A stretch of DNA of 64,000 nt. Origin: Pseudomonas sp. FP198 (GTDB lineage Bacteria; Pseudomonadota; Gammaproteobacteria; Pseudomonadales; Pseudomonadaceae). Shown here piece after piece: positions 16,848 through 27,500 of the stretch. Positions within the stretch are counted from its first letter, which is position 1. Each line of letters opens with the position of its first letter. A program made the position numbers and the translations under genes. The notes under the pieces are model-generated. The model was not told where the DNA came from. It saw only the letters and a list, made by a program, of their open reading frames with translations, and did not search any database. The DNA is taken from NCBI RefSeq assembly GCF_030687895.1, contig NZ_CP117452.1:2745501-2809500 (forward strand), given 5' to 3'.

Positions 16848-18374
16848 ATGCCCAACTCCTTCCCTTCGCCCTGGTGGAAGAACGCCGTGATCTACCAGGT
16901 TTACCCTCGCTCCTTTGCCGATGCCAACGGCGATGGCATCGGCGATCTTCCCGGTTTGACAGCGCGCCTGGACCATCTGCAACGCCTTGGCATCGATGCG
17001 TTGTGGCTGTCGCCAGTGTTCCGCTCGCCCATGTGCGACGCAGGCTACGACATCTGCGACTACACCGATGTCGATCCGCTGTTCGGCAACCTGGCCGACC
17101 TCGATGCGTTGATCGCCAAGGCCCACGAACGGGGCTTGAAGGTCTTGCTCGACTTTGTCCCGAATCACACTTCCGACCAGCACCCCTGGTTCATCGAATC
17201 GCGCTCCAGCCGCGACAACCCCAAGCGCGACTGGTACATCTGGCGTGACCAGCCGAACAACTGGCGGGCTTCGATCGACGGCGGCAGCGCCTGGACCTGG
17301 GACGAAACCAGCCAGCAGTACTACCTGCACTTCTTCCTGCCCGAGCAACCGGATCTGAACTGGCACAACCCGCAGGTCGTGGCGGCCATGCATCAAGTGC
17401 TGCACTTCTGGCTGGAGCGTGGCGTGGACGGGTTTCGCGTCGACGTGGTGCATTGCGTCGGCAAGGACCAGAGCTTTGCCGATGACCCGCGCTGCATGGC
17501 CGGTGAAACCATGGTCAAGATCAACGATCAGCCCTACAGCCATGAAGTGCTGCGCGGGCTGCGGCGCCTGGTGGACAGCTACCCCGGCGAGCGGGTGCTG
17601 ATCGGCGAGGTCAACATCCGTTCCACGGCCCAGGTGGCGGCCTATTATGGCGCCAGTGACGAACTGCACATGTCGTTCAACTTCCCGCCGCTGGATGCAC
17701 CGTGGGACCCGGTGGTGTTCCGCATGTGCGTACGCGAGGTGGAAAACGACCTCGGCCCGTTGCAGGCCTGGCCGACCTGGGTGCTGTCCAACCATGACAA
17801 CAGCCGCCACCGCACTCGCTACGGCGGCTCATTGCGCCGGGCACGGGCTGCGGCGGTGATGCTGCTGACGCTGCGCGGCACGCCTTTCATCTATCAGGGC
17901 GAGGAGCTGGGCCTGGAGGATACGCAAGTGACCGCCCAGACCCGCGTCGACCCCGGCGGACGGGACGGCAGCCGGGCGCCGATCCCCTGGACGGAACAGG
18001 CGCCTCACGGTTGGTCGGGTCAGGCGCCATGGCTGCCTTTCGCTGCGGATGCCGGCCAGTTGTCGGTGGAGACCCAAGAGCGCGACGCCGATTCCGTGCT
18101 GGCGCTTTACCGACGGCTGCTGGCGTGTCGGCGCAAGAGCCTGGCGCTGCGCCTGGGCGGCTGGGAGGAACTGCCCTCGCACCCGCAGGTGCTGGCTTAT
18201 CGTCGCCATTGCGAGGGCGACGAGCGCCTGGTCTGCATCAATTTTGCCGACAGCGAGCACACCTTTCCGCTGGCCGACTCCTGGCGAGTTGAAATCGCCA
18301 GCGATGGCGCGGATGAAGGCCAGCCGTTCAGCGGGCGTCTGGCTGCCGAACAGGCCCTGATCCTGTGTCGATAA
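16848..18374 (+). CDS. GH13 alpha-glucosidase
   Basis: A 508-residue alpha-amylase-family enzyme, probably cytoplasmic (no signal peptide), hydrolysing alpha-1,4 or alpha-1,6 glucosides. It starts WWKNAVIYQVYPRSFADANG. The conserved regions are complete: DFVPNHTSDQHPWF, GFRVDVVHC with nucleophile D199, LIGEVN with acid/base E254, and LSNHDNSRHRTRYGG. The C-terminal beta domain is present. Strong ribosome site GAGGAGG. A second GH13 gene starts 23 bases downstream, so the two form an operon for glucan, maltose or trehalose use. Confidence 0.9.
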   Translation: MPNSFPSPWWKNAVIYQVYPRSFADANGDGIGDLPGLTARLDHLQRLGIDALWLSPVFRSPMCDAGYDICDYTDVDPLFGNLADLDALIAKAHERGLKVLLDFVPNHTSDQHPWFIESRSSRDNPKRDWYIWRDQPNNWRASIDGGSAWTWDETSQQYYLHFFLPEQPDLNWHNPQVVAAMHQVLHFWLERGVDGFRVDVVHCVGKDQSFADDPRCMAGETMVKINDQPYSHEVLRGLRRLVDSYPGERVLIGEVNIRSTAQVAAYYGASDELHMSFNFPPLDAPWDPVVFRMCVREVENDLGPLQAWPTWVLSNHDNSRHRTRYGGSLRRARAAAVMLLTLRGTPFIYQGEELGLEDTQVTAQTRVDPGGRDGSRAPIPWTEQAPHGWSGQAPWLPFAADAGQLSVETQERDADSVLALYRRLLACRRKSLALRLGGWEELPSHPQVLAYRRHCEGDERLVCINFADSEHTFPLADSWRVEIASDGADEGQPFSGRLAAEQALILCR

Positions 18375-18397
18375 CCTTTGTCGATAAGGAGTGACCG

Positions 18398-20005
18398 ATG
18401 AAAGCCAACTGGCATCGAAATACCTTGATCTACCAGATCGACCCCTCGCTGTTCTACGACAGCAACGGCGATGGCCGTGGCGACCTGAAGGGCATCATTC
18501 GTCAACTCGATTATCTGCAAGCGCTCGGCGTCGGCGCACTCTGGCTGATGCCGTTGTACCGGTCACCGTTCAAGGACGCCGGTTACGACGTCAGTGATTT
18601 CATGGCGCTGGACCCGCGCTTTGGCAGCGAAGAAGACTTGCGCCAGTTGATCGTCCAGGCCGGGGAGCGTGGCATCCGGGTCATCCTCGAACTGGTGGTG
18701 CAGCACACCAGCGACCAGCATCCCTGGTTCCTGCGCGCGCGGCGCGACAAGAACAGCGTCTACCGGGACTATTACCTGTGGTCCGACACGCCGGTGGACG
18801 ACGGCAATCAGCCTATCTTCCCATCGGTGGAAGACAGCATCTGGCACTGGGACGAACAGGCCGGGCAGTACTTTCGACATCTGTTCTATCGCCATGAGCC
18901 GGACCTCAATCTGGCGAACCCGCGGGTGGTCGAAGAGATCGAGCGGATCATGGATCACTGGCTCGAACTGGGAATTGCCGGTTTTCGGCTCGATGCCGCC
19001 TCGCACCTGGTGGAGCAGGCCGGTCGAGGCGATGAGGAGCAGGGCGTGTGGTTATTGGAACGGCTGTTCAAGCACATGACCCGCATCAACCCGGAAGGCG
19101 TGCTGATGGGCGAAGTGGATGTCGAGCCCGAGCGCTACAGCCATTACTTCGGCACCGGCGAACGCCTGGGCCTGGTGCTGGATTTCTGGGTCAATAATCA
19201 TCTGTTCCTGGCCTTGGCCCGAGGTGAAGCCGAGCCTCTGCAAAGGGCCATTGCCCGCCGCCCGGCACCGCCCGACGGCGCCAACTATGCGGTGTGGCTG
19301 CGCAACCATGACGAGCTTGATCTCGAACGCTTGACCGAGCAGGAGCGTGAGGAGGTGATGCAGGCCTTCGCCCCGGACCAGAACATGCGCCTGTATGGCC
19401 GCGGTATCCGCCGGCGCCTGGCGCCGATGCTCGACGGTGATGTGCATCGCCAGGCGCTGGCCCAGGCGCTGCTGCTGTCACTGCCCGGGACACCCATCGT
19501 GCGCTACGGCGAAGAAATCGGCATGGGCGACGACCTGTCCCGGCCCGAACGCCTGTCGGTGCGCACGCCCATGCAGTGGAGCGATGAAGCCAACGCCGGC
19601 TTTTCAACCGCCCAGCGCCTCGCCGCGCCGGTGATCGATGAAGGACCGTTTGCCTACACGCAGTTGAACGTCGAGGGCCAACAGGACGATCCCGATTCGC
19701 TGTTGGCGCGGACTCGCCGGCTGCTGCTGGCGCGCAGGCGCTTGAGCGAGGTTGGTGACGGCAGGGCGCAACTGCTGACGGTCGACCACCGTGCAGTCTT
19801 CGCCATCGCCCATGAGTGCCAAGCCACCTCGGTGATGCTGGCGAACCTCAGCCCCGAGACAGTCACCGTGCAGTTACGGGAAGTGGATTTGCACGGGTTC
19901 GAGGAAGTCCTCTCGGACCGCCCGTATCCAGCCTCGACCGCATCCAGCCTGACATTGCAGGGATACGGTTATCGCTGGTTCCGGCGCACCGGCTCAAAAC
20001 AGTAG
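18398..20005 (+). CDS. GH13 enzyme, trehalose-synthase-like
   Basis: A 535-residue GH13 protein resembling trehalose synthase (maltose to trehalose isomerisation) in its start LIYQIDPSLFYDSNGDGRGD and in MRLYGRGIRRRLAPMLDG. Nucleophile D199 lies in GFRLDAASHL, acid/base E239 in LMGEVD, and the HD pair in WLRNHDELDLERL. Region I is unusual: ELVVQHTSDQHPWF, with E98 and Q102 where the family has D and N. No maltokinase domain is fused. ATG 18398 has AAGGAGTG upstream. The last 12 bases overlap the convergent SDR gene. Exact activity (isomerase, sucrose or trehalose hydrolase) is open. Confidence 0.82.
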   Translation: MKANWHRNTLIYQIDPSLFYDSNGDGRGDLKGIIRQLDYLQALGVGALWLMPLYRSPFKDAGYDVSDFMALDPRFGSEEDLRQLIVQAGERGIRVILELVVQHTSDQHPWFLRARRDKNSVYRDYYLWSDTPVDDGNQPIFPSVEDSIWHWDEQAGQYFRHLFYRHEPDLNLANPRVVEEIERIMDHWLELGIAGFRLDAASHLVEQAGRGDEEQGVWLLERLFKHMTRINPEGVLMGEVDVEPERYSHYFGTGERLGLVLDFWVNNHLFLALARGEAEPLQRAIARRPAPPDGANYAVWLRNHDELDLERLTEQEREEVMQAFAPDQNMRLYGRGIRRRLAPMLDGDVHRQALAQALLLSLPGTPIVRYGEEIGMGDDLSRPERLSVRTPMQWSDEANAGFSTAQRLAAPVIDEGPFAYTQLNVEGQQDDPDSLLARTRRLLLARRRLSEVGDGRAQLLTVDHRAVFAIAHECQATSVMLANLSPETVTVQLREVDLHGFEEVLSDRPYPASTASSLTLQGYGYRWFRRTGSKQ

Positions 20006-20986
20006 CAGCACCACAGCCAGCAACCCACCGGTGGCCAGCAGCAACGCGGACACCTGGGTCGAGCTGAAAGCCAGCGCCGAATCCTTCGAGCGGCCATTGA
20101 ACCGCCCGCGGGTACGATGCAAGGGCTCCTGCGGTTCGAACAGATTGTCCGGGCGCTGGCTGTCGTCGTCTTCGTCGGTCATTTGCCCGGCGTAAGCGCT
20201 GCGGGCCAACAGACGATCGAGCAGGCCCGGCATCAGGCAAGTGCCGACGATCGCCTTGAGCGAGGCGACGCCCAGCCACAATTCCCTGGGAGTACGTTTC
20301 ACTACGCTGAAAATCGCCCGGGCGGCAACGTCCGGGTCGTGGATCGGTGGCACTGGTTGCGGGCGCTTGGCGAGCTTGTTGCGGGCCCAATCGAACTGTG
20401 GCGTGTTGATCGCCGGCAGTTGCACCATGCAGACCTTGATGTCGCTGTGTTCGTGGAGCAGTTCGCAGCGCAAGGAATCGGTGAAACCACGCACCGCGAA
20501 CTTGGCCGCGCAATAGGCCGCCTGCAGTGGAATGGCCCGGTAGGCCAACGCCGAGCCGACCTGGATGATCACCCCGCGATTGCGCCGCCCCATCAGGTCC
20601 AGGGCCGCGAGCGTGCCATGCACCGTGCCCAGGTACGTGACCTGGGTGACCCGGTGGATTTCTTCGGCGGTCAACTGGCGGATTGGCGACAACACCGTGA
20701 CCATCGCGCAATTGATCCAGACGTCGACCGGGCCCAGCTCGCGCTCCATCCGTTGCGCCGCCGCGAATACCGCATCGGCGTCCGCGACATCGACGCTGAT
20801 CGCCAGGCTCGTCGCGCCCAGTTGCTTGAGTTCTTCTTGCGTCGCTGCCAACGCTTGTTCGCCCCGGGCCAACAGCCCGACGCGGTAGCCGGACGCGGCA
20901 AACCGCTGGGCGCTCGCGCGGCCGACGCCGGCGGTGGCGCCGCAGATCACAACGACAGGTGGGTTTCGCTCATCCATTGCGTTCAT
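19994..20986 (-). CDS. SDR-family oxidoreductase with C-terminal membrane anchor
   Basis: A 330-residue short-chain dehydrogenase. It shows the TGxxxGxG-type motif as CGATAGVGRASAQRFAASG, the catalytic S and YxxxK region in VGSALAYRAIPLQAAYCAAK, and a hydrophobic final segment VSALLLATGGLLAVVLLLF. The last feature suggests a tail-anchored protein facing the cytoplasm, acting perhaps on a membrane-bound or lipid substrate. Its 3' end overlaps the GH13 gene by 12 bases. An ATG at 20977 is an alternative start. The substrate is unknown. Confidence 0.85.
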   Translation of the reverse strand: MNAMDERNPPVVVICGATAGVGRASAQRFAASGYRVGLLARGEQALAATQEELKQLGATSLAISVDVADADAVFAAAQRMERELGPVDVWINCAMVTVLSPIRQLTAEEIHRVTQVTYLGTVHGTLAALDLMGRRNRGVIIQVGSALAYRAIPLQAAYCAAKFAVRGFTDSLRCELLHEHSDIKVCMVQLPAINTPQFDWARNKLAKRPQPVPPIHDPDVAARAIFSVVKRTPRELWLGVASLKAIVGTCLMPGLLDRLLARSAYAGQMTDEDDDSQRPDNLFEPQEPLHRTRGRFNGRSKDSALAFSSTQVSALLLATGGLLAVVLLLF

Positions 20987-21542
20987 CCGATCAATAGCCT
21001 GCGCCTGGGGCGCTTGTGGTTTCGCTGGATGGCCAGGGGCAGGGTCTGGCGTCTGGCCCGGTTTCCATTAATTGTGAAAATCCGCGTCGGCGATGGTTCA
21101 GGATTTTTGCCGGTGGGCGTCAAGACCTGCACTTTTATGAAGCCCGTGGCGGGGGATCGCACCATCGCAAGGCAATGAGTGGCGCTGTTGAGGTGGGACG
21201 GGGGCCGGTCAGCTTCAAGGGATTGATCTGGCCTCTTCGCGGGCAGGCCCGCTCCCACAGGGGATTCTGGGCGCATGCGAAGGGGTGGAGGGCGGGCAAA
21301 AATGAAGTCTGGCACGCTCGCTGCAAGAGGCTTGGCAGGCCCACCGCGAACACAATCGAGTGGGCAGCCCCGTCGGTCAACGAAGATCGAGCGCCAGCAG
21401 GCCGGGGATATTACGGTAGGTCAGGGCGCAGTCGCCGGATCGATACCGCACAGAACAGGCAAAGACGCCTGGAACCGCAAGGTTTCAGGCGTCTTTTTTT
21501 TGCTTTCAAAAAACCGTGATGGGCTTTTGTCGGGTGCTTTCT
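20987..21542. other. 556-base intergenic control region upstream of nirB
   Basis: Contains a diverged family-A REP (21235-21260), a sigma-54-like promoter (21310-21325), an ANTAR-type hairpin pair (21436-21471) and an intrinsic terminator (21461-21501). A 167-codon open frame crosses it (21016-21519) but it runs through the REP and the terminator hairpin and is not taken as a gene. Confidence 0.75.
21235..21260. repeat. Diverged family-A REP
   Basis: CTTCGCGGGCAGGCCCGCTCCCACAG, a variant of the family-A hairpin with GGGCAGGCCC in the centre. It lies 50 bases upstream of the sigma-54-like promoter. Confidence 0.7.
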
Positions 21543-24500
21543 ATGAATTCCAACGTTGCTTCCCTGAACAAGCTGCAAACGCTGATCGTGATCGGCAATG
21601 GCATGGTCGGCCATCACTGCGTCGAGCAACTGATCGAGCGCGGTGCCCTCAATCATTACCGCGTGCATGTGTTCAGCGAAGAGCCGATGCGTGCCTACGA
21701 CCGTGTGCATTTGTCCGAGTATTTCTCGGGCCGCGATGCCGAGTCGCTGGCCCTGGGCGAAGCCTCGTTGTACCAGACGCCCGGCGTCACGCTGCACCTG
21801 GGCGTGCCGGTGCTGGAAATCGATCGCCAGGCGCGCGAGGTTGTCACCGCCACCGAGCGCCTCGGCTACGACAAGCTGGTGCTCGCCACCGGTTCGTACC
21901 CCTTCGTGCCGCCGATCCAGGGCGCCGAAGGTGATTCGTGCCTGGTCTACCGCACCCTTGAAGACCTCGACGCCATCCGCGCCGCTGCGAACAATGCCCG
22001 GCGTGGCGTGGTCGTCGGTGGCGGCCTGCTGGGCCTGGAAGCGGCCAATGCCCTCAAGACCCTTGGCCTGGAAGCTCACGTGGTGGAATTCGCCCCACGG
22101 TTGATGCCGGTGCAACTGGACGAGCAGGGCGGCCTCGCCCTCAAGGCGCGCATCGAAAAACTCGGTGTCGGCGTGCACCTGTCCAAGGGCACCCAGTCCA
22201 TCAGCGCCGGTGAGCAATACCGTTACCGGATGAACTTCGCCACCGACGACTTCCTGGAAACCGACCTGATCGTGTTTTCCGCCGGTATCCGCGCCCAGGA
22301 TGCCCTGGCTCGCCAGTGCGACCTGCAGATCGGCCCGCGCGGTGGCGTGGTGATTGACGATCATTGCCAGAGCAGCGACCCGGACATCTATGCCATCGGC
22401 GAATGCGCCGCCTGGAATGGCAGCATCTTCGGCCTGGTCGCGCCGGGCTACCAGATGGCCCGCAATGTCGCGGCGCGCCTGTGCGGCGAGGCTGGCGAGG
22501 CGTTCACCGGCGCGGACATGTCCACCAAACTCAAGCTGTTGGGCGTGGACGTCGGTTCCATCGGCGACGCCCATGGCAACACGCCGGGTGCGCGCAGCTT
22601 CCAGTTCATCGACGAAACCAGCGCCAGCTATCGGCGCCTGGTAGTGGACGCGGACGGCAAGCGTGTGATCGGCGCGGTGCTGGTGGGCGACAACAGCTAC
22701 TACGACACCCTGCTGCAATACATGCAGAACGGCATCGCCTTGCCCAAGGACGCCGCCAGCCTGATCCTGCCATCGTCCGAAGGCGCTCCGACACTGGGCC
22801 CGGCGGCGCTGCCCGAAGCGGCGACCATCTGCTCGTGCCACAACGTCACCAAGGGCTCGATCTGCGCGGCTATCGACGGCGGCTGCAGCGATCTCGGCCA
22901 GCTCAAGTGCGACACCAAGGCCGGTACCGGTTGCGGCGGCTGCGCGGCCCTGGTCAAGCAGGTATTCGAACACGAGCTGATCGCCCGTGGTGTCAGCGTC
23001 GACAAGAGCCTGTGCGAACACTTCGCCTATACCCGCCAGGAGCTCTACGCACTGGTGCGGGTGGAAGGGATTATCAGTTTCGAAGAGCTGCTGGCCAAAC
23101 ACGGTCGCGGCCATACCGGTTGCGACCTGTGCAAGCCGGCGGTGGGTTCGATCCTGGCGTCGTGCTGGAACCAGCCGATCATGGACCCGCACCTGGTGCC
23201 GTTGCAGGACACCAACGACACCTTCATGGCGAACATGCAGAAAAACGGCACCTACTCGGTGGTGCCGCGCATCGCCGGCGGTGAGATCACCGCCGACAAA
23301 CTGATCGCCATTGGCGTGGTCGCGAAGAAATACGATCTCTACACCAAGATCACCGGCGGCCAGCGCATCGACCTGTTCGGCGCGCAGTTGCACCAGTTGC
23401 CGGACATCTGGGCCGAGCTGATCGAAGCCGGTTTCGAGACCGGCCATGCCTACGGCAAATCGACGCGTACGGTGAAATCCTGCGTCGGCAGCACCTGGTG
23501 CCGCTACGGCGTGCAGGACAGCGTGCAGATGGCCCTGACCATCGAGGACCGCTACAAGGGCCTGCGCTCGCCGCACAAGCTCAAGTTCGCGGTGTCCGGT
23601 TGCACCCGCGAATGCGCCGAGGCGCAGAGCAAGGACGTTGGCGTGATCGCTACCGAGAAGGGCTGGAACCTCTACGTGGCCGGCAACGGCGGCATGCGTC
23701 CACGCCACGCCGAGCTGTTCGCCACCGACCTGGATGACGCCACGCTGATCCACTACATCGACCGGTTCCTGATGTTCTACATCCGCACCGCCGACAAGTT
23801 GCAACGCACCTCGGTCTGGCGCGAGAGCCTGGAAGGCGGCCTGGACTACCTCAAGGACGTGATCATCCACGACAGCCTGGGCCTGGGCGCCGAGCTCGAA
23901 GCGCAGATGCAACTGGTGGTCGACCGCTACGAGTGCGAATGGGCCAACGCCTTGAAGGACCCGGAAAAACTCAAGCGCTTCCGCACCTTCGTCAACGACA
24001 AGCGCGACGATCCGGACGTCCATTTTGTCCGCGAACGCGGCCAGCGCCGGCCGGTGCATGCCGGCGAACTTCACCTGATTCCCGTCACCGAGGAGGTGCT
24101 CTGATGAGCCAGTCAAACGTCGTTCGTATCGCTCAAGAACCCGTCCAATGGCGCACCCTGTGCAGCCGCGAGGACCTGGTGCCCAATTCCGGCGTGGTTG
24201 CCTGGCATGACGGCCGCCAGGTGGCGCTGCTTTACCTGCCGGAGCATACGGACAAACCGCTGTACGCCGTCGACAACCGCGACCCCAAGTCCGGCGCGAA
24301 CGTCATCGGCCGTGGTCTGCTGGGCAGCATCAAGGGCGAACTGGTGATCGCCTCGCCGATGTACAAGCAGCACTTCCGCCTGGAAGACGGCCATTGCCTG
24401 GAATACCCCGAACAGCGCCTGCGAGTCTGGCCGGTGCGGTTGAACGGGGATGTGGTGGAGATTGGCGAGGACTGACCGCCGCAATTGTGGTCTTTCGGTG

Positions 24501-27500
24501 CCCTTGTGGCGAGGGAGCAAGCTCCCTCGCCACACTAGGTCCGCAACTTCACCCCAACGCGGATTAAATAGCCGCGATTACGCCACACTATGCTGACGGC
24601 TCGATGCGCTGGTCAGCCGTTCCTCGATGCTGGCGCAACAATTCGATCTGCTCGGCGGGAATCAATGTACGCAGCGATTTGTACAGGGCTCGGGTTTCCA
24701 GCAGATTCCAGACCCGCAGCATGGTTTCCAGGGCGTCGAGGGGCTTGCTGATGAAGTCCCGGGCGCCTAATGCCAGGGCCCGCAGGCGGGTGTCGCGGGT
24801 GGCGTCGGCGGTCAGTACCAGGATCGGCAGGTAGTCATTGGCCGGGATGCGCCGGTTGAGCTGCTCCAGCACGGCAAACCCGTCGAAGGCCGGCATGTGC
24901 AGGTCGAGGATCACCAGGTCGGGCTCAAAACTGTTGAACAGGTCGAGTGTGCGCAACGGCTCGGTGCTGCTCAGCACGTTGTGCAGCCCTTCACGGGCCA
25001 GCAGTTGTTCCATCAGCTCAAGGTTGGGGCGCTGATCGTCGATAATCAGGATGCGCAGATCGCGATTCATGCGGACTCCGGTAAATAACGTTCAAGGTGA
25101 CCGAGGAAGGCCTGGATATGAATGGGCTTGGTCAGGATCGCCGTGGCGCCGGCCTCGCGCAGGGCGCGGTGGGTGAGGTCGCTGGCATCCGCGGTGATCA
25201 TCAGCACCGGCGTGGACGCGGTCGCCGCCGACTGGCGCAACCGACGCAGCACCTCCAGCCCCTCCAGGTCCGGCAATGTCACGTCCAGCAGGATCAACTG
25301 CGGCGCGTGCTGGCGCGCCAGGTCGAGGCCCAACTGGCCTTGCATGCTCGATAGCAGCTGGATGCCCGGGCGACGCTGCATCAGGGTTTCGATCAAGGCG
25401 AGGCTCGACAGGTTGTCTTCGATGCACAGGACCTTGCCGTCGAACTCGGTGCGCGGGCGGGTGATTTCCAACGCCGCCAAGGGCGGCAGCTGGGCGCCGG
25501 ACACCTGGGCAGCGGGCAAGCGCAAGGTGAAGCAGCAGCCTTGTCCCGGTTCGCTGAGTACCTGAAGGCTACCCTGCATCATCTCCAGCAGGCTTTTGCT
25601 CAGGGACAGTCCCAGGCCTGTGCCTTCGACCTGCGGGTCGGCGCCCAGGCGTTCGAACGGCTTGAACAACTGGTCCAACTGTTCGGGGGCGATGCCGTGC
25701 CCGGTGTCGCTGACGGCAATGCCCACCTGTTGGCCCTCGACGCTCACTTCGATGCGCACCTCGCCGCCGGGCCGGTTGTACTTGATGGCGTTGGAGAGCA
25801 GGTTGAGCAACACCTGGACCAGGCGTTGGCGATCGGCAAGCACGCCACTGCCTTCGGGCAGCGCGGGCAGGGCGGCCAGATGAATTCCCGAATCCGCCGC
25901 CATCGGCGATACCAGCGTCAAGGCTTCGTGCAGCACGGTCGGCAGGGCAATTGGCTCGATGTTCAGGGGCAGCCGGCCGGCTTCGATCCGGGCGATGTCG
26001 AGCACTTCGTTGATCAACGCGAGCAAATGCTGGCCGGCGCGCAGGATGTGGCTGACCTGCGGGCGCTGGCCGGCGACCGAGTCCATGTCCAGCAATTGCG
26101 CGAAGCCGAGGATGGCGTTCAGCGGCGTGCGCAACTCATGACTCATGCGCGAAAGAAACTCGCTCTTGGCCCGGCTCGCGCTTTCCGCTTCCTCACGGGC
26201 GGTACGCAGGGCGATTTCAGCGGTGCGCCGGTCGGTGATGTCGCGGGTGATCTTGGAGAAGCCACGCAGCGCGCCGGTGCTATCGTATTGAGTGGTGATG
26301 ACCACGCTGGCCCAGAAGCGACTGCCGTCCTTGCGACAACGCCAGCCTTCTTCCATGTAATGGCCGTCGCGGGTCGCCTCGCGCAGGGCCATTTCGGGGT
26401 GGGCCGGGCACTCTTCGGCCAGGTAGAACAGCGAGAAATGCCGGCCGAGTACCTCCTGTTCGGTATAGCCCTTGATCCGCTCGGCCCCGGCATTCCAGGT
26501 GATCACATGGCCCTTGGCGTCGAGGGCAAAAATGCCGTAGTCCTTGACGCCATCGATGATCAGCCGCAGGCGTTCCTCGTTATCGCGCAGGGCGCGCTCG
26601 CGTTCGGCGAGCAACTGCCCGGCCTCCACCAGACGGGTGCCCAACTGGCCGATTTCGTCTTTCTCCGGCGGTTGCGGCAACAACGGCTGGCCCAGCGCCA
26701 GGCGCTGGGCGTTGCCTTGCACCTGCTGGACCCGGGCGACGATGCCCTTGGACAGGAACAGCACCGCGACGATCGCCCCGAACAGCCCGCAGACCGCCGC
26801 GAGCAGGGTCGCGAACAGCAAGCGCATGCGCGTAGCCGACGCGGCGGCGCTGCGGTCGGCGAGCAGGGCATCCTCGCGGATGCGCATGGCGCTGATCTGC
26901 TCGCGCAGCACGTCGAGCACCTGTTTGTTTTCGATCAGGATCGCGGTGATGGCCGCGGTGTCGTCCGCCTTGCCGGTGCGCAACGCCTGCAACCCGGCAA
27001 GCTTTTCGGTAATCAGCGGGGTAATGGTCTTGAGGTGCTCGCGCATCCTCGCGTCACGGATATTGTGATCCAGGCGTTGCAATGCAGCCTGGATCCTCGG
27101 GGTGGCCTGTTCGTAGCCGGGCAGGAAATCTTCACGCCGGGTCAGCAGGTAACCGCGCACGCTGGCCGCGGCCTCGGCCAGCAACGTGTGCACGGCCTGG
27201 ATGTCGCCCTGGACCAGCAGCACCCGGCGCACATCCTCTTCGGCACGGGCTGTCTGGCGTTCGGTGATGTAGATCAGCACCAGCGACAGCAGCAGGACCA
27301 CCAACGGCAGCGAGATCACCACCAACGCCTTGCCCCGTAACGGCAAGTCGGCCCATCTCCGGGCTGCCAGAAACCTCATGGCCATTGTCCGCTGGGCTGC
27401 GCCACCAGCCCCAGGGCAACGCCGCGTACCGCCGCCTGGGTCCGGTCGGCCGCGCCGAGCTTGCCGATGACCCGCTCCACATGCGCTTTGGCCGTGCCGG